64,000 nt of DNA from Roseobacter fucihabitans (GCF_014337925.2 NZ_CP143423.1:1952501-2016500); one strand, 5' to 3'. Counted from the first letter of the stretch, positions 1-9,025 are shown. Numbers and translations: made by a program. Notes: a model not told the origin generated them from the letters alone.

Positions 1-125
1 CGCCCGCCTGCGCGTCCCGAAGCACCGCCCATCAGCCCGCCACCTCCGCCACGCATCACACTTTGCGCGCCCTTTGCGACAGCCACGCCAATTGCAACCT
101 TTGCCAGCGTTTTCATGAAACTCAT
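1..125 (-). CDS. Hypothetical Gly-rich protein, N-terminal fragment
   Basis: Only the first 41 codons lie in the window; the gene runs off the left edge. The start ATG at 123-125 follows GAGGGA by nine bases, and a second ATG follows three codons later. The product begins MSFMKTLAKVAIGVAVAKGA and turns into a glycine-rich stretch. This pattern of a short amphipathic/hydrophobic N-terminus followed by a Gly-rich linker resembles DUF533/TerB-type or YidB-like small proteins of Rhodobacterales, but the diagnostic domain is outside the window, so no function is assigned. Confidence 0.6.
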   Translation of the reverse strand, partial: MSFMKTLAKVAIGVAVAKGAQSVMRGGGGGLMGGASGRAGG

Positions 126-286
126 GTCGAAAATCCCTCATTTTGAATACTCTGCCTGATACTGTGCCATCAATCGATCCGTGGGTAGTGGGAATAATCC
201 GCGCGCAGCAGCTTTTTGCCTGCCGCAGGATCAATGAGGGGACCGCGCGCGATTGACATTCCCCCGCACGCGTCGCCAGTTGAGGC

Positions 287-1174
287 ATGGAACAGAAATC
301 TCACATGGATGCATTTGGCGCCGCAGCCTTGATCGCGTTTGCCCTGCATCTTGCCTTTAACCAGATCGTGATCAAATTCACCAACGGTGGGTTTGGCCCG
401 GTTTTTGCCGCAGGGCTGCGCTCGGCGGGGGCGGTGATTGTTTTGCTGATCTGGATGCGCTTGCGCGGGGTCAGTTTTCGGGTGCCGCGCAACGCAGTTC
501 CGGCGGGTGTTTTCACCGGGTGCCTGTTTGGTCTTGAGTTTATGTGTCTTTTTTCGGCGCTGGACTTCACGACCGTAAGCCGCGCTTCGGTCATTTTTTA
601 TTCGATGCCGGTCTGGCTCGCGGTCGCCAGCCATTTTCTGAACCCGTCGGACCGGCTTAGCGGTCTGCGCAGCGTTGGTCTGTTGATGGCCATGGCGGGC
701 GTGGCGCTGGCGCTGCTGGATCGCAGCGACACAACGGCAAGCCTATGGGGCGATATCCTCGCGCTCACTTCTGCGTTTTGCTGGGCCGGGATCGTGCTTT
801 GCGTCAAAATCACGCCGCTGAGCAAGGTCCCACCGGCGCAACAACTGCTGTTCCAACTGATCATCTCCGCGCCTCTCCTCTTGCTGGCTGCGGTGTTTTT
901 CGGGGATTTTATCCGGGACCTGCGCCCCATCCACATCGCGGGCCTCCTGTTCCAGATCATCGCCATCGCCAGCCTTGGTTTCCTCGCCTGGTTCTGGCTG
1001 ATGTCGATTTATCCGGCCTCCTCCGTCGCCTCCTTCAGCTTCCTGTCACCGGTTTTCGCGGTGATCCTGGGGTGGCTGTTGTTGGATGAAACCGTGAGCC
1101 TAAAGGTCTGGATCGCCCTGAGCCTGGTGGCGGGCGGCATCTATCTCATCAACCGCCGCCCCAGATTTGCCTGA
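287..1174 (+). CDS. DMT superfamily permease (EamA family)
   Basis: The 295-residue protein is almost entirely hydrophobic with about ten predicted membrane helices, arranged as two EamA repeats of roughly 140 residues each. That is the normal size and architecture of drug/metabolite transporter family exporters, which move amino acids, metabolites or drugs across the inner membrane. The second repeat ends with a conserved short loop (LLLDETVSLKVWIA) before the last helix, typical of the family. The substrate cannot be read from sequence. It ends three bases before the convergent selO gene, leaving no room for a dedicated terminator. Confidence 0.88.
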   Translation: MEQKSHMDAFGAAALIAFALHLAFNQIVIKFTNGGFGPVFAAGLRSAGAVIVLLIWMRLRGVSFRVPRNAVPAGVFTGCLFGLEFMCLFSALDFTTVSRASVIFYSMPVWLAVASHFLNPSDRLSGLRSVGLLMAMAGVALALLDRSDTTASLWGDILALTSAFCWAGIVLCVKITPLSKVPPAQQLLFQLIISAPLLLLAAVFFGDFIRDLRPIHIAGLLFQIIAIASLGFLAWFWLMSIYPASSVASFSFLSPVFAVILGWLLLDETVSLKVWIALSLVAGGIYLINRRPRFA

Positions 1175-1176
1175 TC

Positions 1177-2589
1177 TCAGGTGCCACAAAAGGTGGCGGG
1201 CACGCGTTGGGACTGCGTTGGGGGGCGCATCAGCTCGGTGTCCTGCGTGGTGTAGGGCGATGTCGTCGCCGCAAGTAATCGGGTAAAGGGCTGATAGTCG
1301 CCCCCCACAGCCGCCGCGATCATCTCCTCAATGCGATGGTTGCGCGGGATCACCCTGGGGGAGGCGGCCTGCATCGTTGTTTGCGCAGAGGTTTCATCCG
1401 CGATCCGGGCCCGCCACTTGACGCTCCAGGCGTCAAACGCCTCCCTGTCGGTAAATTGATCGCGTGCATCGCCGCGTGCCAGCGCGTCAAAAGTATTGGT
1501 GAAATCCGCGCCCTGCTGTTGCATCAGCGCCAGCAGGGTTTCGATCAATTCAGCATCCTGTGGCGTGGGATCGCAAATTCCGAGCTTTGCGCCAAACCGC
1601 TTGCGCCAGGCCGTGTCTATCTGCTCGGGCATCGCGTGTACGATCTCGGTTGCCTCTTCCACAGCGGTGCCGGGCTCTTCATAAAGCTGCAACAGGCAGG
1701 TCGCCAGTTGCGCCATATTCCACACAATGATGCGCGGTTGGTTCGAATAAGCATAGCGCGCGGTTTGATCAATCGAGCTGAAGACCGTATCAGCGTGATA
1801 TTCATCCATGAAAGCGCAAGGCCCATAGTCGATGGTTTCACCGCAGATTGTGCAATTATCGGTGTTCATCACACCATGAATGAAGCCGACCGACATCCAG
1901 GCCGCAATCAGTTCCGCCTGCGCGCGACAGACTTCGCGCAGCAATCCCATCGGCCCGTCTGCCTCTGGGAAATGCCGGTCAATTGCGTAATCGGTCAGGC
2001 GTTTCAATTCGCCCTTTTGTCCGCGATGCGCGAAAACCTCGAAGGTGCCAACCCTCAGATGGCTTTGCGCAACCCGCGTTAACACCGCGCCGGGCAGGGC
2101 GGTTTCGCGCAAGACCTGCTCGCCGGTCAGCACGGCGGCGAGCGCGCGCGTGGTCGGTATGCCAAGCGCGTGCATGGCTTCCGAAACGATATATTCACGC
2201 AGTACCGGACCCAGCCAGGCACGCCCATCGCCCATTCTGGAATAGGGTGTCGGCCCGGACCCTTTGAGCTGGATATCGCGCCGCACCCCATCATCACAGA
2301 CCACCTCGCCCAGCAGAACCGCGCGCCCATCGCCCAATTGCGGGTTGTAGCTGCCGAATTGGTGACCCGCATAAAGCTGAGCGATCGGGGTGGATCCATC
2401 GGGCAGCGCAGCGCCGCCGAACACCGCCGCATATTGCGCATCGGGTGCTGCGGGAATCCCGAGCAAATCTCCAAGCTCTTGATTGTAATGCAACAACTCA
2501 GGCGAACGCGGGGGCGTTGGAGATAGCTGGCTGAAAAAGCTGCGCGGCAGGCGGGCGTAGCTGTTATCGAAGGGAATTGGAAATGTCAT
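1177..2589 (-). CDS. selO: Protein adenylyltransferase SelO (YdiU/UPF0061 family)
   Basis: SelO is a pseudokinase-fold enzyme that transfers AMP from ATP to Ser/Thr/Tyr of target proteins, linked to redox stress. The 470-residue length is normal. Visible family motifs are QLKGSGPTPYSR (residues 107-118, nucleotide-binding region), HGVMNTDN (238-245) and DYGPCAFMD (254-262), which supply the active-site Asn and Asp. The protein ends FCGT; a cysteine (selenocysteine in some homologues) close to the C-terminus is a SelO hallmark. The gene is convergent with the DMT permease and apparently monocistronic. Confidence 0.95.
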   Translation of the reverse strand: MTFPIPFDNSYARLPRSFFSQLSPTPPRSPELLHYNQELGDLLGIPAAPDAQYAAVFGGAALPDGSTPIAQLYAGHQFGSYNPQLGDGRAVLLGEVVCDDGVRRDIQLKGSGPTPYSRMGDGRAWLGPVLREYIVSEAMHALGIPTTRALAAVLTGEQVLRETALPGAVLTRVAQSHLRVGTFEVFAHRGQKGELKRLTDYAIDRHFPEADGPMGLLREVCRAQAELIAAWMSVGFIHGVMNTDNCTICGETIDYGPCAFMDEYHADTVFSSIDQTARYAYSNQPRIIVWNMAQLATCLLQLYEEPGTAVEEATEIVHAMPEQIDTAWRKRFGAKLGICDPTPQDAELIETLLALMQQQGADFTNTFDALARGDARDQFTDREAFDAWSVKWRARIADETSAQTTMQAASPRVIPRNHRIEEMIAAAVGGDYQPFTRLLAATTSPYTTQDTELMRPPTQSQRVPATFCGT

Positions 2590-3295
2590 GGGATGGATAT
2601 ATGGGCAGTTTGCATGACTTGCCAGTCATGACCCTCGCGTTTCGACTATAACTTGCTAAATCTCCGAGCGTCTTTTGCCTTGATGCTATCAAAATTTAAA
2701 GTGCGACAGCCCGCATATGTTTCTGCTCGATGATTTGCCTCTCGTCCTTCGAACCGGACCGCTTCTGCAGATAGGGTAGTAACCCTGTGACCTTATCCGC
2801 ACCGGTCATGCACCTTCCAAGGGTCAGGGGGCGCATTTTTTGAGCGGATGAGGTCATGCCATATTGAACGTCCAAGCTTTTTGCGATCACCAGCATGCCT
2901 TTAAGTGATCCGCAAAGGATGGTTTCAAGGCGATATAAGGGCCGCTGCGCTTGAGGGTCGGTGAGGCTTTTGCGGACACTTCGCGCGAAAAGGGGTGCAG
3001 ATCATGAGGGGGACCCTGTAGAGTAATCACCTCCGCATGTGCGTATCTCTGCACAGAAATGTGCGATCGGCGAGCCGATGTGGCTCTTAAAAGATGTGGC
3101 TCTTAAAAGGCGGGTCATTCCACAGACTCCGCCAGGCATTCCCGAAGATCAGAGAGCCATTATCCGACAGGTGTTGTTGGGATTCGCCGATGCTATTCAG
3201 TCACCAAGGGCACCATAGTAGCAAACGCCCGATTTCATGCGATACAGTGAACCGCAGATCCATGAAAGACGCAATGCTGATCGGTCGTTGACCTA
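2590..3295. other. Gene-poor stretch upstream of selO
   Basis: No convincing protein gene was found here. A 66-codon minus-strand frame at 2696-2896 has plausible composition but resembles nothing I know. A plus-strand frame reading to the stop at about 3217-3219 (product containing QTPPGIPEDQRAIIRQVLLG) looks protein-like near its end and may be a remnant of a lost gene. A perfect 16-bp tandem duplication at 3077-3108 lies inside it and shifts the frame. Confidence 0.4.
3077..3108. repeat. Perfect tandem duplication, 2 x 16 bp
   Basis: The 16-mer GATGTGGCTCTTAAAA occurs twice head to tail without mismatch. Since 16 is not a multiple of three it would shift any reading frame crossing it. It looks like a recent slippage product in non-selected DNA. 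Confidence 0.9.
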
Positions 3296-3380
3296 TTTGC
3301 AAATCCGTCTGTTCTCATTTGCAAAGTTTTTCAAGTTTGCAAATGGATGGGTTGTGGTTTGCAAACCTATTATAGTTTGC
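3296..3380. promoter_or_regulatory. Array of TTTGCAAA palindromes
   Basis: Perfect TTTGCAAA octamers occur at 3296-3303, 3318-3325, 3336-3343 and 3358-3365, with a partial fifth (TTTGC) at 3376-3380 running into the end of the GNAT gene. Start-to-start distances alternate 22, 18, 22, 18, so the array has a 40-bp period, close to four helical turns. TTTGCAAA is the core recognised by ScfR/RamB-type acyl-CoA-responsive regulators, but the tandem spacing I recall for that family (four bases between octamers) differs. Regulatory use is inference; the regularity is directly visible. Confidence 0.6.
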
Positions 3381-3819
3381 GGCTCATCAACATATATTTT
3401 TCTCGGGCAGAGAAGCCGGAACGCGCATAAAGCCGGTGCGCTGCTTTATCAGAACGGTCCACCTCCAGATGGATAGCTTTCAAACCAGCACCGGCCAGAG
3501 CGCGGGGAAGGCTTTGCAAAGTCTCCGATGCGATGCCGCGACCTCGCACACCAGGGCGCACATAGATTTCATCAATAAACCCATCCAGCCCACCGAACTC
3601 CAGCGACCATCCAAAGGTGATGACCACATAGCCGATGGGTGCTCTTGGAGGCCCGATCAGATATGCAGCACCATGCGGTGAGCCCTCCAGCAGCGGCGCG
3701 ATGCCAGCGCGGCGCGCATCGGGTTCCAAGATTATTCCGCTTTCAAGATGAAACGCGGCCACCAGCGCGTCGAGCCGATCCAAATGCTGCGGTGTCGCCA
3801 GCGTAAGGGCGGCGCTCAC
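3370..3819 (-). CDS. GNAT family N-acetyltransferase
   Basis: A 149-residue single-domain protein with GNAT features: the acetyl-CoA loop motif RGRGIASETL (residues about 96-105, the R/Q-x-x-G-x-G/A signature) followed by the C-terminal LEVDRSDKAAHRLYARSGF segment that forms motif B. The substrate is unknown. Its start overlaps the stop of the upstream nucleoside hydrolase gene by four bases (ATGA), so the two are translationally coupled. The last codons overlap the fifth, partial TTTGCAAA unit. Confidence 0.88.
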   Translation of the reverse strand: MSAALTLATPQHLDRLDALVAAFHLESGIILEPDARRAGIAPLLEGSPHGAAYLIGPPRAPIGYVVITFGWSLEFGGLDGFIDEIYVRPGVRGRGIASETLQSLPRALAGAGLKAIHLEVDRSDKAAHRLYARSGFSAREKYMLMSRKL

Positions 3820-4757
3820 AGCCGCGCCAGCCTCTCTGTCAGCAAGGTGAAAAACCCATCAGCGTCCAGATCGCCAATGAAAAGCGCATTTGCCGGGCGC
3901 TGCGTCACCCCCCACCAATCCGCCACGGTCATGCCCATGGTCAATTCCGACGTCGTTTCAATTTCAACATTGATATGGCGACCGGAAAATAACTCAGGAT
4001 CAATGAGATAGGCGATCACACAGGGATCATGCAACGGCGCGCCATCCGAACCATATTTGGTCTTGTCGAAACGCTCGAAAAAATCCGTCATGTCAGCAAC
4101 GGCGCGCCCGACAGGCGTGTTCAAAACCCTAAAGGCGGTATTGCGGGGGGAGGTCACCAGCGCCTTATGGGTGACATCCAGCGGCATGACCACGATGTCG
4201 ATCCCGGATTTGAACACGATATCGGCCGCCTGTGGATCGACATAGATGTTGAATTCAGCGGTCGGCGTGATGTTGCCGACTTCGAAATAGGCACCCCCCA
4301 TTAATACGATTTGTTGAACGCGATCGGCGATGTCCGGGGCTTTTTGCAGCGCCGTGGCGATATTCGTGAGGGGTCCCAGGGCGCAGAGGATCACAGTCCC
4401 GGCAGGCTCATCGCGCAGGGTCTCGATCAGGTAATCCACCGCATGACCAGATTTCAGCGCCATTTTGGGGTCGGGCAACACGGGCCCGTTCAACCCGGTC
4501 TCACCATGGACATGCTCGGCTGTGACCAACTCTCGCCCCATCGGTCTGTCGCAACCCGCATATACAGGGATATCAGTTGCGCCCGCTAACTCACAGATAA
4601 TAAGCGAATTTTTTGATGTGAGCGGTAGTGGCACATTCCCCGCCACACAGGTAATTCCCAGAACGTTCACGTCTTCGGGACTGGCAAGTGCCATAAGAAT
4701 CGCGACGGCGTCGTCTTGACCGGGATCGGTATCGATGATGATTTTGCGGGGGGACAT
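3816..4757 (-). CDS. Inosine/uridine-preferring nucleoside hydrolase
   Basis: This family hydrolyses the N-glycosidic bond of ribonucleosides to release base and ribose, a salvage reaction. The Ca2+/ribose-binding signature DTDPGQDD is at residues 9-16, and the distal metal ligand lies in the HDPCVIAYLI segment. I place the start at the ATG at 4755-4757 because GGAG lies six bases upstream and the protein then begins MSPRKIIIDTDPG, as usual for the family; the frame is open for 12 codons further. The length of 313 residues is typical. It is coupled to the downstream GNAT gene. Confidence 0.92.
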   Translation of the reverse strand: MSPRKIIIDTDPGQDDAVAILMALASPEDVNVLGITCVAGNVPLPLTSKNSLIICELAGATDIPVYAGCDRPMGRELVTAEHVHGETGLNGPVLPDPKMALKSGHAVDYLIETLRDEPAGTVILCALGPLTNIATALQKAPDIADRVQQIVLMGGAYFEVGNITPTAEFNIYVDPQAADIVFKSGIDIVVMPLDVTHKALVTSPRNTAFRVLNTPVGRAVADMTDFFERFDKTKYGSDGAPLHDPCVIAYLIDPELFSGRHINVEIETTSELTMGMTVADWWGVTQRPANALFIGDLDADGFFTLLTERLARL

Positions 4758-5054
4758 TTTGGCTCCAGATTCGACCGAGGCGAACCCTCGCAAGACCTGC
4801 CTGCTTTGTCCAGCCGGTCCACGTTGAATGCGCGGTATCCTGTTTCACGATATGGCGCGAAACCTCATGCGGCCAGAAGTTCACCGCCTTTGAGCACCGT
4901 CAATGCTGCAATTCTATCGCCGTCAAAGATGGAGCGTATGAACGTAAGAGTTTTTTGCGAGGCCCAAACGCGCGCCTGGGCAAAAAGGAGGCATCATGGA
5001 AGCATTAAGGTTGCATGTGAAAATGCTTGATACATTTGAATCACATGTGATCGA

Positions 5055-5888
5055 TCAGTCGCGCTCGGCCTTTTTGACGGTCTCCCAGAGCGCATCCATT
5101 TCGGCCAGATCACTCTGAGAGGGTGTTTTGCCGCGCGCCGCCAGCCGGGCCTCGACCGCTTCAAAGCGGCGCGTGAATTTGGCATTGGCCGCGCGCAGGG
5201 CGGCTTCGGGGTCCAGCCCCAGGTGACGGCCCAGATTGGCCATGACAAAAAGCAGATCGCCATATTCCTCTTCGACTTCGGCCTGGCTCAGCTGGTCTTT
5301 GGCCTCGACCAACTCGCCAGCTTCCTCCACGATCTTGTCGAGCACCTCGCTGGTGGAGGGCCAGTCAAAACCAACCCGCGCCGCGCGTTTTTGCAATTTC
5401 AGCGCCCGCAGCAAAGCAGGCAACCCGATCGCAACCCCCGTCAACGTGCCTTTTTGCGCCTTGCCCGCACGCTCAGCCGCCTTGATCGCTTCCCAGTCGG
5501 CACTTTGCTGCGCGACGCTTTTGTCCCGCGATGCATCGCCAAAAACATGCGGGTGACGCGCGACCATCTTGTCGGAAATTGCCTGCACGACCGTATCAAA
5601 ACTAAAATGCCCGGCCTCTTCGCCCATCGCCGCATGATACACGGTTTGCAACAGCAAATCGCCCAATTCGCCTTCGAGGTCGGGCCAATCTTTGCGCGCA
5701 ATGGCATCCGCCACCTCATAGGCCTCTTCGATGGTACAGGGAGCGATTGTGTCGAAATCCTGCGCGAGGTCCCAGGGGCATCCGGTTTCGGGGTCCCGCA
5801 GACGTCTCATAATTTCCAGCAGACGCGCAATGCCCGCATTACGGTCGTGGATCAAGTCTTCAGCCATTGCAGGTTGCCCATCTGTCAT
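5055..5888 (-). CDS. mazG: Nucleoside triphosphate pyrophosphohydrolase MazG
   Basis: MazG hydrolyses (d)NTPs to monophosphates and pyrophosphate, cleaning aberrant nucleotides and influencing (p)ppGpp pools. Two MazG helical repeats are present: residues about 20-120 with EEAYEVADA (54-62) and GELGDLL (73-79) plus KMVARHPHVF (107-116), and a second with EEAGELVEA (188-196) and EEEYGDLLF (206-214). The frame is open far upstream but would overlap the divergent amidohydrolase, so I use the ATG at 5886-5888 with AGGTG upstream, giving 277 residues. A second candidate start lies seven codons downstream. Confidence 0.95.
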   Translation of the reverse strand: MTDGQPAMAEDLIHDRNAGIARLLEIMRRLRDPETGCPWDLAQDFDTIAPCTIEEAYEVADAIARKDWPDLEGELGDLLLQTVYHAAMGEEAGHFSFDTVVQAISDKMVARHPHVFGDASRDKSVAQQSADWEAIKAAERAGKAQKGTLTGVAIGLPALLRALKLQKRAARVGFDWPSTSEVLDKIVEEAGELVEAKDQLSQAEVEEEYGDLLFVMANLGRHLGLDPEAALRAANAKFTRRFEAVEARLAARGKTPSQSDLAEMDALWETVKKAERD

Positions 5889-5930
5889 GTCACAAGCACC
5901 TGACAAATAATTCGATAAGGAGTCCAGCCC

Positions 5931-7100
5931 ATGCCCGTGGTAAATCGCATTGCCGATATGAGTGCTGAAATGACCGCCTGGCGCCGTCACTTGCATAGCA
6001 TTCCCGAACTTGGGCTCGACTGTCACCAGACGGCGGGTTTTGTGGCGGAACGTTTGCGCGCATTCGGGGTGGATGAATTGCACGAGGGCATTGCCAAGAC
6101 GGGCTTGGTGGCGATCATAAACGGCCAAGGCACAGGGCCGACGATTGGGCTGCGCGCGGATATGGACGCTTTGCCGATCACCGAGGAGACCGGGGTTGAG
6201 TATGCCTCGACCCATCCGGGTAAAATGCACGCCTGTGGACATGACGGGCATACTGCGATGTTGCTGGGGGCAGCGAAATACCTGGCGGAGACGCGCAATT
6301 TTTCAGGCCGGGTTGCGCTGATCTTTCAGCCCGCTGAGGAATTTGGGGGCGGCGGCGAGGTGATGGTACAGGAGGGGATCATGGACCGTTTCGACATTGC
6401 GCAGGTCTATGCCATCCACAACGCGCCGGGCAAGGATTTCGGCAGTTTCAACACCACGCATGGCGCCATCATGGCGGCGGCGGATACGTTTCACATTCAC
6501 ATCACCGGGGTTGGCGGTCACGCGGCGCGTCCGCACAGTTGCGTTGATCCCGTGATCGCGGCCTGTTCCATCGTTCAGGCGTTGCAGAGCATCGTGAGCC
6601 GCAACCGGGACCCCAAGGATGCGCTGGTGATATCCACCACGCAGATCCACACCGGTACGACGGATAATGTGATTCCCGAAACCGTCTATATCAATGGGAC
6701 GGTGCGCACCTTTGACAAGGAGGTGCAGGCCATGGTCGTGCGTCGCATGGAAGAGATCGTGGCGGGGCAGGCGGCGTCCTTTGGGTTGGAGGCGCGGTTA
6801 GAGTTTGAATATGGCTACCCGCCCACGATCAATGATGATGCCAAAGCGGGGTTTGCCGCAGAGGTTGCGGCGGAGATCGCGGGCGAAGGGGCGGTGGATG
6901 ACAACATCACGCCGGTCATGGGGGCAGAGGATTTTTCCTATATGTTGGAGGCGCGTCCCGGTGCCTATTTGATGTTGGGGCAGGGCGAGGGTGCGGGCGT
7001 ACACCACCCCAAATACAATTTCAACGACGAGATCGCGCCCATTGGCGCGTCGTTTTTCGCGCGGCTGGTGGAGCGGGCACAGCCTGTGGCGGGGGCGTGA
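5931..7100 (+). CDS. M20 family metallo-amidohydrolase
   Basis: The 389-residue protein matches the amidohydrolase/hippuricase branch of peptidase M20: RADMDALP (75-82) and CGHDGHT (102-108) supply metal ligands, QPAEE (133-137) contains the catalytic Glu pair, and MGAEDFSYML (about 340) holds the C-terminal histidine-region motif. Such enzymes deacylate N-acyl amino acids or related amides. It starts 42 bp from the divergent mazG start, has AAGGAG upstream, and runs directly into two agmatinase-family genes, suggesting a shared catabolic operon for acylated or guanidino nitrogen compounds (inference). Confidence 0.93.
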   Translation: MPVVNRIADMSAEMTAWRRHLHSIPELGLDCHQTAGFVAERLRAFGVDELHEGIAKTGLVAIINGQGTGPTIGLRADMDALPITEETGVEYASTHPGKMHACGHDGHTAMLLGAAKYLAETRNFSGRVALIFQPAEEFGGGGEVMVQEGIMDRFDIAQVYAIHNAPGKDFGSFNTTHGAIMAAADTFHIHITGVGGHAARPHSCVDPVIAACSIVQALQSIVSRNRDPKDALVISTTQIHTGTTDNVIPETVYINGTVRTFDKEVQAMVVRRMEEIVAGQAASFGLEARLEFEYGYPPTINDDAKAGFAAEVAAEIAGEGAVDDNITPVMGAEDFSYMLEARPGAYLMLGQGEGAGVHHPKYNFNDEIAPIGASFFARLVERAQPVAGA

Positions 7101-7103
7101 ACC

Positions 7104-8078
7104 GTGGCGCTTGAAGATGCAAAGACGCAGATGGATCACGCTTTTACCCGCGAGGACTTGAAGGGGCCGAGTTTCGAGCTGACCTTTGGCGGCGCGACCT
7201 CCTTTTTGCGGCGCAAATACACCAAGGACCTGACCGGTGTGGACATCGCCGTGACAGGTGTGCCTTTCGATCAGGCGGTAACCAATCGACCGGGCACCCG
7301 CTTGGGTCCGCGTGCGATCCGCGAAGCCTCCACGTTGCAGGCCCCGGATGCGCCCTATGGCTGGCCGTTTGACGTGTTAAGCGAGCGGGCCATTGTGGAT
7401 TACGGCGATCTGGCCTTTGATTACGCGAATGTCCCGGCATTTCCGGCTGCGCTTAGCGCCCATATTCGCACCATCCTAGAGGCAGATGTGGCGAGCGTGG
7501 TTTTAGGCGGGGATCATTATATTACCTTTCCGATCCTCAAGGCCTATGCGGAGAAATTTGGGCCTATCAGCCTGGTGCAATTTGATGCGCATACCGACAC
7601 TTGGCCGGATGATGATTTTGCCCGCGTGGATCATGGGACGATGTTTTATAAGGCCGTGAAGTCGGGCATCATTGATCCCGCCACCAGCGTTCAGGTCGGC
7701 ATTCGTACCACCAATGAGGATACGCTCGGCGTCACAATCATTGATGCGCGCGAGGTGCATGAAAAAGGCCCCGCCGCCGCCGTGGCGCGGATCAAATCGG
7801 TGCTGGGTGCGCGGCCCTGTTATCTGACATTTGACATTGACGCGCTTGACCCGGCCTATGCGCCTGGAACGGGGACGCCGGTCTGGGGCGGGCTGACGTC
7901 GGCGCAGGCGGGCATGATGCTGCGCGATCTGGCCGGGATCAACATTCAGGGTGGCGATGTGGTCGAGGTCTCTCCACCCTTTGACACCGCGGGGGCGACC
8001 GCGATTGCGGGCGCGCATGTGGCGACGGAAATACTGAGCCTTTTGGGCTGGCGGATGCGACAAGAGGGTTCAGCATGA
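7104..8078 (+). CDS. Agmatinase/ureohydrolase family protein
   Basis: A ureohydrolase with binuclear Mn-site motifs GGDHYITF (135-142), DAHTDTW (161-167) and SFDID-like FDIDALDPAYAPGTGTP (about 235-251). Members split urea from agmatine or other guanidino compounds, yielding an amine; which substrate is used here cannot be decided. The GTG start at 7104 lies three bases after the M20 stop; an in-frame ATG at 7131 is the alternative. The stop overlaps the next, paralogous gene by four bases, so the three genes form one transcription unit. Confidence 0.93.
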   Translation: MALEDAKTQMDHAFTREDLKGPSFELTFGGATSFLRRKYTKDLTGVDIAVTGVPFDQAVTNRPGTRLGPRAIREASTLQAPDAPYGWPFDVLSERAIVDYGDLAFDYANVPAFPAALSAHIRTILEADVASVVLGGDHYITFPILKAYAEKFGPISLVQFDAHTDTWPDDDFARVDHGTMFYKAVKSGIIDPATSVQVGIRTTNEDTLGVTIIDAREVHEKGPAAAVARIKSVLGARPCYLTFDIDALDPAYAPGTGTPVWGGLTSAQAGMMLRDLAGINIQGGDVVEVSPPFDTAGATAIAGAHVATEILSLLGWRMRQEGSA

Positions 8079-9025
8079 GCAAGAAAAACCAACCGATGAG
8101 CGGCAATGACCTTGCCCGCTTCTCTGGCACCGGCAGCTTTATGCGTTTACCTTTTGTTAATGACCTCAAAGGGTTGGATGTGGCGGTTTTAGGCATACCG
8201 ATCGACATCGGAACGTCCTGGCGCTCGGGTACGCGGTTTGGCCCCAAAGAGGTACGCTCGCAATCGGCGATGATCCGACCCTATCATATGGGCACGGGGG
8301 CTGCCCCGTTTGACAGCCTGCAAGTGGCGGATATTGGTGATCTGGCGATCAATACTTTCTCGCTGCCCGAAAGCCTTAAGATCATCGAGGAGAGCTACGA
8401 TTCGGTTTTGAATTACGACGCGATGCCGATCGCGATTGGCGGGGATCATTCGATCACATTACCCATCCTGCGGGCGATGAAAAAGCGGCATGGGCCAGTG
8501 GCTTTGGTACATGTGGATGCCCATGCGGATGTGAATGATCAGATGTTTGGCGAGCGCGAAACCCATGGCACCGTCTTCCGGCGCGCCCATGAAGAGGGGC
8601 TGATCCTGCCCGAAAAAACCTATCAAATTGGGCTGCGCGGCACGGGCTATACGGCGGAGGATTTCAGCGAGGCGCAGAAATGGGGCTTTCAGCAATTCCC
8701 CGCACAGGAGCTTTGGCACCGGACCCTCTCAACGCTGGGGGGCGAAGTGCGCCGCGATATCGGACCGGAAACCCCGGTCTATGTCAGCTTTGACATTGAC
8801 AGCCTCGACCCGGCTTTTGCGCCGGGCACCGGTACGCCCGAAATCGGCGGGCTCACCACCGCGCAGGCGATGGAATTGATCCGCGCGCTCAAGGGGTTGA
8901 ACATCGTGGGCTGCGATCTGGTCGAGGTCTCCCCGCCCTATGATCTGAGCGGTAACACGGCGCTGGTTGCGGCGAATCTGTTGTTTGAAATGCTCTGCGT
9001 TCTGCCGGGTGTGGCGTATCGTTAG
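8075..9025 (+). CDS. speB: Agmatinase
   Basis: A second ureohydrolase of 316 residues, with the metal-site motifs GGDHS (122-126), DAHADVND (148-155) and FDIDSLDPAFAPGTGTPE (about 225-242). This copy keeps the DAHADVND form usual for agmatinase, which converts agmatine to putrescine and urea, whereas the preceding gene has DAHTDTW. The ATG overlaps the upstream stop (ATGA). Two diverged paralogues in one operon suggests different guanidino substrates or a hetero-oligomer; both are inference. Confidence 0.93.
   Translation: MSKKNQPMSGNDLARFSGTGSFMRLPFVNDLKGLDVAVLGIPIDIGTSWRSGTRFGPKEVRSQSAMIRPYHMGTGAAPFDSLQVADIGDLAINTFSLPESLKIIEESYDSVLNYDAMPIAIGGDHSITLPILRAMKKRHGPVALVHVDAHADVNDQMFGERETHGTVFRRAHEEGLILPEKTYQIGLRGTGYTAEDFSEAQKWGFQQFPAQELWHRTLSTLGGEVRRDIGPETPVYVSFDIDSLDPAFAPGTGTPEIGGLTTAQAMELIRALKGLNIVGCDLVEVSPPYDLSGNTALVAANLLFEMLCVLPGVAYR

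Noticed and set aside
2696..2896. 66-codon minus-strand frame in the gap upstream of selO
   Set aside because: Composition is passable but no ribosome binding site or known family was visible, so it is not called as a gene.
3296..3380. Assignment of the TTTGCAAA array to an ScfR/PccR regulator
   Set aside because: The octamer fits but the 10/14-base gaps differ from the four-base gap I recall for that family, and no regulator or short-chain acyl-CoA gene is close.
5889..6251. Extended N-terminus for MazG
   Set aside because: It overlaps the divergent M20 gene and lacks MazG features; ATG 5888 gives the family length.
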